The notes: generated by a model from the letters alone, not told the origin. 64,000 bases of DNA from Onthophagus taurus (GCF_036711975.1 NC_091967.1:7874001-7938000); one strand, 5' to 3'; shown: positions 12,577 through 26,080, counted from the stretch's first letter. Numbers and translations: made by a program.

Positions 12577-13246
12577 AAGGAGGGTTTGAAAAAAATAAAA
12601 CAAAGAGGAAACCCTACTATCACGTCTAGACACTTATAAGAGCACTGATGAGTTTTTTTTTTGTTTCGCGGATGTATTGTCGAAGCCCTCTTCATTTTTT
12701 TTGTTTCACAAAAGGTATCTTCGATATCGATCCATACAAGGGGTCAACTGTGGCCTCAACCCCTCTCGTGTTCCTACCTTTGCGGGGTTAATTTCGTGGA
12801 ATCAATGAGTCATCGCAATCAAATTACAAAAATCTAACGATAATAAATATCTTATGGAAATATCGATGTTTATAAAGTTTAAAATCGTGTATAATTGCGT
12901 AACGCGCACGCCGCTGCAATAAAACAAACTTTCTAAACAAATTTTTTTCACCCGGTTTAATAGTTTCTTTTCGAACAAAAAAAAATGAGGAAGAAAAGTT
13001 AGGTTAAGAATTTAAATAAATTAATTTATTTACTAGTTTTTTAGATTAAGTTATGAATTTAAATAAAATTTGATTTGTTTATTTACTTTTTGCCAATGAA
13101 TGTACTAGGTTGTATATATACAGTATACATGTTGAACACGCAAGGTGCAATGACTTTAGTAACGCGTTGAGAGACATTTAAATGATCGTTTGTAAATAAA
13201 ACTTATCGAATTTTAGTTATATTCAAAATAATCATCGTTAACTCAC
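12577..13246. other. Non-coding stretch between the repeat element and the candidate first exon
   Basis: AT-rich with homopolymer runs. No gene, RNA gene or repeat was identified. Confidence 0.5.
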
Positions 13247-13400
13247 CAATAATCAGTTGAAATATCCACAAACCGAACACTTTTAACTCACGAAATCGCG
13301 TAAAAATCGCACAAAGGCACGATACGTGCATCTAACGAGCGGCCATGTTCAAAACGCTTCTCGGCGGCTGCCGTTTTCCGAACGCGCTCGGTTACTAACG
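13247..13400 (-). promoter_or_regulatory. Candidate 5' noncoding exon and promoter area of stan
   Basis: On the minus strand a CpG-rich block ends in a strong donor (CTGATTATTG then GTGAGTTAA) at about 13247/13246. An ATG in the block opens only a four-codon frame. Orientation and position fit a noncoding first exon spliced to the acceptor near 7209 upstream of stan, with an intron of about 6 kb. This rests on splice-site appearance and base composition only. Confidence 0.35.
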
Positions 13401-13609
13401 TCAACGGTCGGATTCCGGGAACGCGGAATTCGATTTTAACAAAACTCCGAGAGGACGGCTTAAATATTTATCGGATCGTGGTCGTTTCGAACCTCTTCGG
13501 AGGGAGTTGTTGAGGTATTTTTCATTACTTCCGACGAAATTGCACGTGAATAAGAAATGTTTCCGGTCGTAAATGTAAAATTTTTTAACAGTAGGCCAAA
13601 ACAACAATT

Positions 13610-16600
13610 AACCTAAAATTACTCAAATAAATTGACAGTTTGAGGTTATGCCAAAATTTCAATAAAAAGAATTATATAATTTCAATTAGTTAATTCTAAT
13701 TAAAGTTAAGCGAAAATGTATTAAAGTTAAATTTGATATTAAAATTACATTTTACCTTGTTCTAAATTAAGAGAATTTTAAATTTATAACTAACACGGCC
13801 TTGTTCGTGATTGGTTCGATGCTTTATTTTTGAATTTATAGGTTAGGTTACTGACTTTTTGTCCTAAATTTTTTTACAATATTACAGTACAATATTTCAT
13901 TATAATTCAGTGAATTAAGTTCTTTTTTAGAATTAAATATAGATTCTATACATTACCAAAAAACTTTATAAGCAGTACATCATTAATGACGAAAATCCAA
14001 TAAATATGACCCAAACTGTCGAACCTGTTGATAAGTTTTAAAAATGGTATCATATTAACATTCTTGATTTGTGGGGGTTGTAAAATCGACAGTTTAAACT
14101 ACGATTAAAATGTAAAGAAGAATATAGAGGTATCAGAATGGTATTCGACTTTAGTGATTTTGTACATTAGGTGTATTGACATAAAAAATGTAATGACATC
14201 CAAATAGAGGAGGGATTAAATTATTATTGTTTTATTTATTAAATTAATTTATTAAAATTAGAACGTTTCTTTAATTTTCTTCTTAACGAAATCAAAAATA
14301 TTTGAGACGAACTCTATTATAATCCAGTGATTTTGGTAACCCTCTGAAAGTACCATGGAGTCCTCCAGATCCCAGACATTCTATAACTGAGAGGTACTGT
14401 TACATCAAAAATGATATCTAAAGGCCTGGGGTCAGACAGACTACCATCGAGATACATATAATTTACAAACATAGTATATCTCGATGCAGACTACACAGTA
14501 CCTTATATAGTATGCAAAATGCCTATTCGAACACCCACCAAAATATTTGAAAATCAAGAATTACTCAACAATGGTAGCAGAAACTTCAAATATTTTTCAT
14601 GATTTCACTTAAAAGAGTTAAAGGAAAAGTAGATAAGTTGGTTACATCTGCAGTTCGACAACCGAATGTTAAAAGACATTTTAATCACAGTTTAAAGACA
14701 GCAAAAACCGTATTTGGACAGAATAATTTTAATTTTAATAAAATCATTAAGCTCCGCACTAATCCCAGGTTTTTCTTTTACTTTCTTAGGGCTCGTAACC
14801 TTTCCAATATCTATACATGGCGATTTTTAAGGGAGCCTGTTATTTTTGAATTATGTCATGTTTATTCTAAGGACTTAATTAAAGTAAAGCAGGCAAAAAG
14901 GTATAGAACACAAAATAGTCGGTAATATAACCTACAAATTCAAAACTGTCAATCAAAGATCAATCCCGATTAAGGTGAAATTAGTTGCAAATCGAAAGTT
15001 TAAATTTTAATTATTAATAATTTAAAAATGATTATTTGTAACGAAAATAAAATAAAAGACTTTGTTTTTTTAATCCACAAACATTTTAATATAAACTTAA
15101 AAATTCGTACAACAATATGAAAAATTATAGACTATTATACACTTATTACTTAATTTTTTTCCTTAACGGGATGGAACTCCGTTCTCACTATTATAAGTAT
15201 TAATTATAAATAGTTAATGTTTTTTTTTACTATACTTGTTAGTTTAATTTTTTTAAATTAATTTTTTAAGTTAAAATGTATTTTTTAATATTGAAGTTAA
15301 TTACAGCTTAGTTTATTTAATTTAATAAGAGATGTCGTAACAAAAACTAACACAGATAGTGACATTATACAAAGAGTAGGCCCGCTACGGAATCCCCGGA
15401 GTAGATTAAGTTCTGATTTAAATTTTTTTTGTTTTGGGTTTATTTTTAAACCCGTAGCAAGGTGTATTATTTTCTAACTACTTTTAACTTTCTCATTTAA
15501 AGTTACTTAAAAATAAAGATCCATCACAATCCTTGTATTTTTCATTTAATAATAATTTAGTAGTACATGTATAATACCGCGATTATAATTTTGAAAAACT
15601 TTCTTTGTCTTTTCTTTATTCGACGAGCAAATCGCACATTTTTATTATATTTTATTTTATTTTATACGTATATGGACCAACCCCTTTTTAATCTTTTCTA
15701 AATCTTTTCTAATCGTCTAAAAACAAAAAATGGGATTGAAAAGATTTGCTCGAAGATATATTTTTTAATTATCAGTAAAAAATTGAACTATTATATTATT
15801 AATATAAAAATTTCTAGATATTTACGAGGGGGATTACACGAACAACAATTATCTAAAGATTATATACAAAGATCTTAAGGTTTAAAATGCGATTACATAC
15901 AAGCAAGTATATAAAATAATGTTAATCTATAAAAATCATGTACATTTTGTAGCTTGCGCCAGGTTTCTTTACTTTTTCTTTTTTACACAGTTTAAAATTT
16001 CCAAAACGAATCTTTTAAAAATTACCAAAAAAAAAGTGTAGCACCTTTTCTGTTTTTCTTTTTTGAATTTAATCACGGATTTAGAAACGAAGGAGTAAAT
16101 TAATTTTTGAAAGAAATTGAAATTTTTTTTTGGTATTAAAAAATTCGTTTTTTTCGGTTTTAATACCTGTTCTAAGAATACCAGGTAACATTTTGAAGAA
16201 TTTATTTTTCTTTAATCTAAACGCCGCCTTTCTCTTTAATACGTCCTTAAGTACGAAGGCAAACGTGTTTTCTGTTATTTTTTTTTTAGTTTTCGTCCTA
16301 TTTATGCCGAAGATCAAAAAATACTTCATTATCACTTGGAGGGAAATTCTTTCTAAGTTTTCTTCACTAGATTTTACACGTTAATTTTTTTAATCCAATC
16401 ATTTACATTAATTGAGAAATTAATGAGCTTATTTTTTTAATTTTTCATTCATTTTTCTTTTTCGATATGTCTTCTTTTTTGTGTTATTCGGTATTGTCCC
16501 CTCAATTATAAAATTTCTTTAGATTTCCGTTCCTCTTTAATTTTTGAGTCATTCCTATTCGAATTAATCACTAATTAATTAATCTTTGAAAAAATAGACT

Positions 16601-17699
16601 CTATTATAGACACGAGAAAACATATTTCTTTATTTTACTTCTTTTAATAATTAAAACACTAAGAGTGAACCATAATAAATTATCGAGTGATTTTTATTTT
16701 AATTCATCACTACATAGAGCTAAGTTTTAATTATTTTTTTTTGTTTCTATTATTTTGTTATATTTTTCGTTGAAAATAGACGCATGCAAAATCCTATTTA
16801 GAAATAAGTGGCGTTTTTAACATAAACTCCGTTTATGTTAAACATCAGGTACGCTTAATGAATAAAAAATCATTTAATTTAAATTTAAGAAGAAAAAAGG
16901 ATTTTTTACCAAAATATAATATATTGTATTAAAATCAACAACTATACAAATCAAAAAAAGTAAAATTAACATTTTTTTTCGATAATATAAAGGTGAGGGA
17001 GATAAGAAAGCAAATATAAAACGTATACAAACTAAATAACTACATATAAAGAAAAATGGGGAGGGGTGATGTTAATAATTAATCAATTAATAATAAAAAC
17101 TGGAAAAAAGCATCTAGGAACCCTAAAAAACGAGAGATCGGGATCAAAAACAAAAATACCGTTTTAAATAAAAAAATACAAATAAAAATAACAAGAAAAA
17201 ACACGCTGCTGTGTGTTATATTCTGTAAGGTGTGTTTTTAGTTTTTCTCCACGTTTATACACATAATTTTTTTACAGTTATTATGTTGAACCCGATTAGA
17301 TATGATATGCCAACACTTTTACAGTTTTACAAAGTTCTTTTTTTGTTTAATTTAAATTTATATTTATATCGTTAACCATATATTATGAAAATGGGACTAG
17401 ATGATAGGATTGAGCTTTTCATACAAAAATAAAAAATACATATAATATAAAAAATTTAGAAAAACACTCTATACTCTACCAGAATACTGTTAACACCGTT
17501 TTTTTTTTAATATTTCATTATAAAATAATAAACATCTAGTCTAATACGCTACGATTTTTATAAAAAAACCTACTTTTCAATTTTCCATCTAAAAAAACCT
17601 TTAATTTTTAAGCTTCCTCTTCAAGTAATTAATTAACTCTATTGAACGTACATACAAATCTATCACAAAGAGCCAGTTATTTTATAAGAAGTAATCAAT
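13610..17699. other. AT-rich non-coding stretch
   Basis: No gene supported. A 108-codon frame at 14599-14925 and opposed 84-codon frames near 16081-16384 have the Lys/Asn/Phe-rich composition expected of random AT-rich frames. Long A and T runs dominate 15000-17600. One GAGGTTATG motif lies at about 13642. Confidence 0.5.
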
Positions 17700-17701
17700 T
17701 A

Positions 17702-18563
17702 CACTGATGGACAAAAGTCTACATACAGCATTGAATTATGAGGTTTTTGTAAAACATAATAAGATAATAGAAAATTAGTATTACAGTGTGATTAAAGATT
17801 CACAAAAAAAAAATCGCTCAATAGCTACATAATAAAAATTTCACAGTCTACATACAATGCACTTGAGTTAAAGAAATCAAAAAGGAGTGGCATAAAGTAG
17901 CTGGTATTGCATTTCGCTTTTCTTAATTCAGCAGGGATTTAGTTATTGGTATTTAGTTTGTGTTTCTAATTGGCTGCAAAAGTTTACTCAAAAGTTTACA
18001 ATACGACTGATTCATTCGCTAGCAAAGTTCGGCCAAAAAATCTCTCTAGAAGAGATATTAGCTCCATATTAAAAGAAGTGAGCAAAAACCCTAGAGTTAG
18101 CGCACCGAAATTAGCTGACCACATCGCGACTGTATCTAATAAGTCCGTACTTCCAAAAACCGTACAAAGAGTTCTACGCGATGATGGATTTTTCAATCCC
18201 GAAGAAAACCGCTGATTTCGGAAAAGAATATTGCAACACAATGACCCCAAGCACACTTTATCAAACATTAATTGCTATATTATGCACCTATGCGGTTGAA
18301 TACACCTCCTCACAGTCATGATTTTAATTTAATCGAGCATGTTTGGGAGTTTTTAAAACGTAAGATGGAAAATCATAGATGCGAAAACACCGAAATCTGG
18401 GTTAGTCGAATCTTGGATTGAAATAACAGCAGAAGAGACAATAAATTTTGTGTTTTGTCCTTTTTTTATGTAATCACACTGTAATACTAATTTTTTGTTA
18501 TCTTATTACGTTGTACAAATACCTCATAATTCAATGCTGTATGTGGACTTTTGTCCGCCACTG
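17702..18563 (+). mobile_element. Tc1-like DNA transposon, internally deleted and decayed
   Basis: Bounded by TA on both sides. Terminal inverted repeats of about 100 bp are visible: the left begins CACTGATGGACAAAAGTCTA, and the right in reverse complement begins CAGTGGCGGACAAAAGTCCA. Both continue through CATACAGCATTGAATTATGA and the AATTAGTATTACAGTGTGAT region. At 862 bp it is shorter than a complete Tc1 element. Transposase pieces inside are the helix-turn-helix part (from about 17970) and, beyond stops and frameshifts, C-terminal catalytic-region words (NDPKHT, FNLIEHVWEFLKRKM). The middle of the transposase is missing, so the element cannot be autonomous. Confidence 0.9.
17970..18215 (+). 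pseudogene. Tc1-type transposase, N-terminal DNA-binding fragment
   Basis: An 81-residue frame carries the second helix-turn-helix of Tc1 transposases (LSRRDISSILKEVSKNPRVS ... TVQRVLRDDGFF). The reading stops at 18215. The frame resumes with shifts as NDPKHT and then FNLIEHVWEFLKRKM up to about 18400. The full family protein is about 340 residues, so roughly half is absent. Confidence 0.85.
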
Positions 18564-18565
18564 TA

Positions 18566-19102
18566 TATCACATGTCAATGCCCCTTTTACATTAAAAATT
18601 CTTTTCGTATAAAAAAATTAAGAGATTAACTTAAAATTAATTAATAATCAAGTAATCAACTTTATCTACCTTATTTACATATTTATTTTCCAATAAATTT
18701 TAAGGTTTTTTTTAAATCTTAACCTCACTTTTAGTTGTCAACAAACCTATCAAAATCATAACCTCAAAATTAACGTCACAACTTACCGAATAAAAATGCG
18801 TCAATTTTTAACTAAATGAAAATTCGCTAGATGGCGCTAACCGATATTTAAAAAAATTAATAAATTCTTTTTCATTCGGTACGTTGTGATTGATTTGGTT
18901 ATTCGTTAAATAAAAAAAGGGGATTAAATCTTTAAGCTGCCCTGAACCTCGAAAACCCCCGCTTAAATCAAAATTGTAAAAAAAGATTGTGAAAGATTTG
19001 TATACATCGACCAAAAAGTATTTAAACGAATAAAATAATTATCAACCCAATGATTTCATCTTAATTCTTCCTCCTTTTTCATTTTTTTTTAAATCATCTT
19101 GT
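18566..19102 (-). other. Tob 3' UTR and downstream sequence
   Basis: On the minus strand the stretch follows the Tob stop codon. An AATAAA signal (plus-strand TTTATT at 18682-18687) would give a 3' UTR of about 420 nt. An AACCTCA motif pair lies at 18720-18770. Confidence 0.5.
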
Positions 19103-20483
19103 TTAATTGGCGACCAAAAGATGTTGATACTGTCCCGCGGCGGGATACGTCGTCCAATTATCCAACAATTTATTGTTGTTGTCTTGGGCGGAGGAGCCGG
19201 GTTGAGCAGCTGAAGTTGTCGCGGCGGTAACAGGTGCCGTCGTCGCGTTATTAGCGGGGTAATAAGGGCCCATCGGCGTTGGTTGCACAGCGTGTTCAAA
19301 ACCACCGGGCAATTTGCCGCCAGCAGAGTACAAATCGGGGCTGAGGAACTGTTGGCTGGAAGACTCGAACATGGAACGGTGATGTGCGGCAAATTGGGGC
19401 CCGCCCCCGTAGGGACCTGCGGGTCCGAAGTAGTAAGCGGCCGCGGTTGGATCGGGGCTCAATGCTCGACCGCCACCAGGTGAATGATGTTGCGGCGGTG
19501 GCGGTTGCTGATGAAGTTGTTGTTGCATAGCGCGCTGTTTTATATAGTTCGAGAACTCCGTTGGTGACATTCTAAAATAAATTAAATGAAAAATACATCA
19601 AAAATTAATTAAAATTCTTTGTTATTACTTTACTATTATTCATTAGCGGAAGAAGAAAAAGAATTTCTTACCTATTTGCCCTTTTGCTACTTGTTTTCAA
19701 TTTAGTACTACCAAATTTCGTTTGAGCAAAAGTAGCTGTAGTAAATGTAAGTGGAGTTGTAGTTCTTGGTATAAAAGATGGAACTGGTGATGGTGAACTT
19801 TTATACGAACTCATTGTAGTTGGCGAAGGTGCCCCAGATGGCGATTGAAGATGACCGTTATTGATCACGTTCGGTGGTAGATTCTGATTAACGCCACCTT
19901 GGTGAGCAGTAACTATTGCGTTCGTGGGCAATTGATGGCCACCAACAACGATAGCGGCAGCATTCGGTGGTTGTTGGGCCGTGGCAATAAACGGAGCCGC
20001 AATCGAGGATTTCGGCGACAAACTGAGATTACTCAAACTACAACCGACCGATTCGATCGGTCTGAAACATTGGGCCTCCGGATTAAATGTTTTCGTTACT
20101 TCGCGATCTGCGTTATTTTCATCTTGAGGATCAGATTTGTCGCTAAAAAGTACTTTAACGGCTCCTTTTTCGCCGATTCGATAACTAACTTCGCCTGGAT
20201 CAACCCAAACGGCTAATTCTTGGGGTAAATTTTCCAAGATATCTTGAATTGGGACGCCGCTTTCTCTTGCGGCCCTTTCGAGTACTTTATCGATTGGATC
20301 GCCAGTTTTTAAACATCGAAATGCCGACCCTTTAAACGGTTTATCTGGATACCAATGTCCTTGAAATTTGTCTTTTAAAGCCTTTTCTAATTCCTCCCCG
20401 AAAATATTTACTCTTCTACGGGGCAATTTATTATACAGGTACGAAATAACGAAGTTTAGCGCAACTTGAACTTCTATATGCAT
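19103..20483 (-). CDS. Tob: Tob, BTG/APRO-family anti-proliferative protein
   Basis: Adaptor of the BTG/Tob family, which binds the CCR4-NOT deadenylase (CAF1) through the N-terminal APRO domain and restrains proliferation, in cytoplasm and nucleus. Two coding exons, 20483-19672 and 19571-19103, join in frame (donor AATAG then GTAAGA; acceptor TTTATTTTAG), giving 426 residues. The APRO domain occupies about residues 1-115, with box A words YNKLPRRRVNIFGEELEKAL and GHWYPDKPFKGSAFRC and box B LAVWVDPGEVSYRIGE. The length and long disordered tail mark it as Tob rather than a short BTG. The tail is rich in Pro, Ser, Ala and Gln, with a poly-Gln/Pro/His patch (QQPPPPQHH) at the start of the second exon. 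The start at 20483 gives MHIEVQVALNFVISYLYN, the normal family N-terminus. Confidence 0.95.
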
Positions 20484-20568
20484 TTTTTATTCTTTTCGGT
20501 TTCTAGTAGCGCATTTAATTATTTTACTATTTTTTTGTTGTGATGTCTTGGTGATGGTTTTGATGATT
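20484..20568 (-). other. Candidate Tob 5' UTR exon portion
   Basis: On the minus strand the pyrimidine tract CTTCTTGTTTCAG ends at 20569, an acceptor about 85 nt upstream of the Tob ATG. No in-frame ATG lies between. This implies that the transcription start is in a separate upstream exon, to the right in the window. Confidence 0.5.
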
Positions 20569-20953
20569 CTGAAACAAGAAGATTTTTTTTTAATATTTTT
20601 TTTTCCGGTCAATGAGATTCGTCGTCTTGCGTGTGTTCGAAAAGGGATCAATACACGCGGGGGGCGTTTTCACAAAACTCCGGGATCCCGGTTCTGTGCT
20701 ACGCTACTACTACGAACCAGGGGAGGGTGAAAAACTGGGTTACGCCCCAAACTGATGGCTGGCACAGATACTTTAGATACTCAATTTAACTCTGAAAACG
20801 TTTCCTTGTTACAACATAAGGATTTATTACCCATTAAAAAAGGTTATTCAATATTTTCATTAATAATGACTTAACCAATTTTATTTTAAAATATTATTAG
20901 AAATTATTATTAATCAATAACACTTATTAGAAATTGTTTTAAATTTTCAACTA

Positions 20954-21091
20954 ATAAAAGTGAGGTTAGATATTCTAACCTCACTTTTATATGTCAAAAT
21001 TTGTCCCAAATATAACAGATTCAGAATTATATCTAACTTCACTTTTATGCGTTTATAAAAGTGAAGTTAGATATTCTAACCTTACTTTTAT
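20954..21091. repeat. Clustered palindromes (cruciform-like) built from a GAGGTTAGA word
   Basis: A perfect 17-bp inverted repeat with a 3-nt spacer lies at 20954-20990 (arm ATAAAAGTGAGGTTAGA). A perfect 20-bp inverted repeat with a 6-nt spacer lies at 21029-21048 and 21055-21074 (arm ATATCTAACTTCACTTTTAT). A third, with two mismatches, spans 21055-21091. The arms are all versions of the same word in alternating orientation. TGTCAAA follows two of them. Confidence 0.9.
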
Positions 21092-24000
21092 ATGTCAAAT
21101 TTCGTCTCAATATTTTTTAATTATTGAGATACTTTTGATATTTGTAATAATTTTTATCTTAAAATTGATGTTACCTTTATTTTTAGAGTAGCAATTTAGG
21201 TTAACCTTCGACGGTTTAGAAACATTTCAAAGCGTCCTGATTAAATTTAAAATTGCGTTACATTAACAAAATTAAACCGGGTTATTTTAAAGTGTACAAA
21301 GCGGCATTGGAGGCGCAGCTTTTCTCGTATATTAATGAAAACTTTTCGGTGTGGTGTTATTATTGGAATCCATCCAAAGGCAATTCCCCGGGAGACTTTA
21401 GCTACAAGGAATTTATATTACGATTTATCTAATAAAGGTCCCCTCTCTATAAAATCGAACATTAAAATTACAATCTATTATTAAATTTATTATTCGACAT
21501 AAAATCGATATACTTAGTTCAAGTTCATGAAAAATTCTTTTCAACTTTCTTTATTCTTACAACAAATCCCTTTAAAACCCCTTTTTTTGACCTCTTTTTT
21601 ATTTTGAATTAATATGCCAATATCAAACGAGATTTCGTGTCCTGAATCAGGTAGTAGAGACCAAAGACCGTTGAAACACGGAATAAATTTTCGCAAATTA
21701 CCCCTCCGCTAGAGTTCCTGATGGTTTTAATTTTGCCTAGACACGCTATATTTATTTATGAGGTCGCGATTCCTTTCTGGCCGATTCAAGTTTGACCTCT
21801 TAAAATGAACACAAATTATTTTACATCCTTATCGCTTGCTTTCATTAAAGTGTGGCTATCATCTTTGTTTGTATGGGCGAATTCACTTAAGTAACAATAC
21901 AAATATTATTTATGAAATGGATTAATATGGTATCGACTTAAGGGTTGATTTATTAATTTAATCCTTTAGGATAATATCGATAAACCCACATTTGTGATAG
22001 GATCCTGGATTAACATGGTAAAACACCTTTCCTTCTAAATTTTGGTTAATCTCTTGAATAAACCACCCTCCGGGGGGTGGTTGTAGTTACCCACTATTCG
22101 TTTAAAGCTCGAGTATTGATCCATCTGAAAATTCCGTACGCAGAATCTCATCTGCATTCTCATTCAAATAGGAAAAGGGGACCAAGAATTTTTTACGTTA
22201 GATTCTAACCCAAAAAAAAAAAACAATTTATCAAATCCCTAAAAAACGTTTAATTGAATTAAATAAATCTATATGAATATTAAAATGATTTATACTGTAC
22301 GAGATTTATTTATAATTTGTGTTATGCTTATTTAGTAATCCTAATTTGATTTAAAAACATCTTTAATGAGACAACTCAAGAAACTTAAGGTAGGATTCTA
22401 TATTATCATTATTAGGATAATAAAGGAAATAGAGATGGCGCTGTTCGCAGTTAAATAATTCTTTTGCAGATATTTTTATCATAACCTAAAAAGCATTGGA
22501 GTAATAACGAATAATAAATGCGCAATTTGCTAATTGAGTAATGCACGTTGGCAAACCGAAACAACTCTGTTGCAAGCTGACACAGACTGCATAGCGATAT
22601 TCGTTGTCGCCCTATTTTCCAAACTGTCTCAAAGATAAAGAACGGATTCAACGGACACCAATTGGTACTATTTATATGTAGAGAGAACGCAGGAGCAATT
22701 GGGGCGAATTCGCGTTTAAATAGAATAGAAGGGGACGAAAAAAGGATAGAAAAAATAGGCGACGACCTGACACACTTCAAGAGGAGTGCTGTTTGGTGTC
22801 GGTTTCAAATTTAAAACGCAACTTTTCCATTCAAAAGAGGCAAGTGGCAAGATGAGATTTGGATCTTCTTAACTTTTTTTTTATTGATAAAGATTTTATT
22901 TCAATTTTAATCTGAATGGATAACGTTACATTTGGAAATGATTTAAAGATTACATTTTAAAAGATTTATAAAATCCATAAATCAGGTTGGATTAAGTTGA
23001 CCAAAAAGTATGCGTGTAAATAATTTTTTTTTGATTTATTTATAGCAATAAATCTTATATTTTTATGAAATAAAAATTAGGTAAACAAATTTTTTTAGGT
23101 TATGTGTAAGTTGTCATGTTGACAGTTCTAATTTAATTTGACGAAATTTGAAGTATAAACTTTATACTTAAAAAAAATTAATTAAAATATATTTTTATAT
23201 TACATATTTATAAATTATAAACTATTTCAACTATTTTTCTGTGTCCTAACATTCATAACATTCGCCGTTGCGCTCACAAACTGAGTATATGACGTAACTA
23301 ACTGCACACATCCCGTACAGAAACTGTTTTACAATTAGGTTGTTTAGTAGACAAACTACTTCCTCACAATTATGTGCTATTTTGATGAGAATAAACTTTT
23401 TTCTCCGTTAAAATTTTACCATTTTTGTTTGAATACAAAAATTTTTCTTTTATGGGTAACTTAACTTTGATTATCACCTTGACTTTGATTAGTCATTTCA
23501 TCAAAGTTTGAAACAAAAATTTGCTTTATCACTATTACTTTGAAATAATAGAGACAATGACGAGAATATTTGTAAAAAAAATAATAATTAATAATAGAAC
23601 TGGATGGAATAAAACAAAAATGATTTTTTTGACTAGTGTGAAGTTAGTCGCGCCACTTAACCACGTTCATCACAAAGGTTATTTGGCACAAAAACTACAA
23701 AGTGTTTATTTTTCTTTTAACCATGAATCATAAAAAAAGTAGCAATTATGCAATGACTTTTTGGCGAGGGACAACTTATTTTTCTAAGAGCGCGTATTTT
23801 CTATATTTAAAGCAAAATAACTCGAAATGGTTGTAAGGTTAGTAATCGTTTGGCAGATCTCGCCCAGAAATGTATCTCAAAACGAATTCAATTTTATATA
23901 CGGGTTGATCGATAATAAATAATAAGGATTCCCTTTCAGTTTCACATAGCGATCGGTTCACCTTGACCCAACAACGTACCAGTTAATTCGTTATATACTC

Positions 24001-26080
24001 AAGTAATTCAATTACCATCGATTTTCGTCGTCAGGTTAGCTTTAATACTTAACAACTCTTTTCGAAAACAGTGAATTATTGCAAAATTCGTTTTAAGTGA
24101 CATTTCGACTTTTAAAATTGATCACCCATTTCAAATTGATATTAATTAATTTATCAGTCAATTTGTACTTTTAAGTGACAAGATCGATTCAAAAAATCAT
24201 CATTTATCATTTTTTTATCGCAGCATTATTATTAAATAAGTACATTTAAGTACATTTAATGAACTTGACGGTTTCATAACCTAAAAGAAAAATCTGTATG
24301 TCAATGTGACATTTCAAAATAACTAAGTTATAGTTTAACGTCAACATGACATTTAAAATTACTTCCTCGATTAGTTTCAATTTAATCAATTTAGTTCTTA
24401 TCAAATAAAAAATGTAATTTTATTGAATGAGTGTTGATTTAGTGAATGAATTAAGAGAAAACTTAATAATTACCTTTCAACTTTTCTCGTTCACTTTTAA
24501 AATAATTTTCTTTCTTTTTCGGTTCTGTTTTCTTGGAACTTGTACAATCCAGTTCTATTTTTATAACAAAACCGAACCGTCTCAAACCTTTTTGTTATCT
24601 CGAGGGAATGAAAATGTTATTATCGCAACACGAAAAGGGCGCAAGGAAATACTTTTCGCAACTTTACAACTTGAACTAACCCGACACGTTCTCGTACTAA
24701 ATTTCGATGTTTTTTATCATCACACAACCTGTGTGTGTTTATACAAGGTACATTTTTAGATAACAATGCCTATACTGAACGATAACGGTGTTTATCGCTC
24801 ACGTCATAAACGCTTTAATGAGTTGTAAATAAACCGGACTGCGACATATTTTAAAATTACATGTAAAAGAAACTAATTTCTTTTTGAATAAGTTAAAAAA
24901 AGAAAATGATGTTGAACAATGACGTGAGATAGGAGAGATTGTGTATCGATCCAGGGTTCTATATTTGCGAGCGCGTTTGGCCCGGAAACATCGCCGCCAC
25001 ATTTTCACCGTGCTAATTTGGCAACTTGAAAAGGTTGCCGTTTCAACCAAGTTTCAACTTAATACGCCACACAAATATAATGACGTGGTTAATCTAAATT
25101 TATCGGGAAATGTTTTTAAGATGAGACGACGACCAGTATACGATTATTTTTTGTGAAAACGAAATGTTTAAATTTCTAATTTAAGAAAAAGAAAATAAAA
25201 ATATTTAGAGTAAAGACGATTGCGTTTCAAATCACACTAAAATAACAAAATTGTGATCAAATCACAATTTAGTCATATTATTTGAATGGAAAAATCGTTA
25301 AACTTTTAGCGTTTGGATTAATGTAAATATTTTCCTTCTCTTTTGGCTTTTTCCATCGTAAATACCTCCATATTTTTTCTACGTTTCTTTCGTTCTATTT
25401 TTTTCCTCCGTTACGTATAATTTTTTTACATGAATCGATTTTAGAATGTAACAATGCTTTCATAAATCTTTCTTTTATTTTTTTTTAATTTTACGCCTTA
25501 TAAACGTCCTTATCTTGGATATTACAGTTAGATAAGAAACCGGAGACTTTTTTTCTTTAACTAATACATTGAATTTTTATAAAATGAGTAAAGTAATGAG
25601 TAATGACACTTCAAAGAAAATATTAATATCATATAAAAATTCATTAAACTTTTATTTCTTTCTATTAAACCGGAGGAGAAAATGTAAAGTATAAAAATTT
25701 AGAATTTAGAACTAATGTTCAACGAATTTTTATTTCATCGCAATTTATGAGTCAATCTAGAATCTTTTTAGCAACAAATTACTTAAGATTAATGCTTTTT
25801 AAGTCACTTGTTAGCTTTGATAATAAAAATGAGTCAGTTTCTCACTTATTTTTTAAAAATACAATCAACTTAAACAAAAAGTTAAAATTAAACGTTTCAC
25901 TTTTCATTAACAGTTAATGATCAATCAACCGTAACGTTTTAATCGATTAGAAACATTGATTTCTAGATTTGCACAAATTTTAGGTTCGAGAAACACTTTC
26001 AATTTCTAAAAATGTATTGTGCATTCATTTCTCTTACGTTTTTATTTTAATATGTTATGTTAACACTTTTTTACAATTAA
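21092..26080. other. Non-coding stretch upstream of Tob
   Basis: No supported gene. Frames of 60-110 codons (for example 22451-22780 minus and 24427-24759 plus) have no recognisable domains and look like chance. AACCTC/GAGGTT motifs are scattered (for example near 23098). The stretch may be intron of a long Tob 5' UTR. Confidence 0.45.

Noticed and set aside
14599..14925. 108-codon frame that could be a small gene
   Set aside because: Lys/Asn/Phe-rich, no family, no splice partners or signals. It is of the size expected by chance in AT-rich DNA.
16081..16384. Opposed 84-codon frames
   Set aside because: Both strands are open over the same low-complexity A/T-run sequence, with no protein-like features.
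22451..22780. 109-codon minus frame
   Set aside because: No recognisable domain, surrounded by non-coding sequence, and no start or splice context beyond chance.
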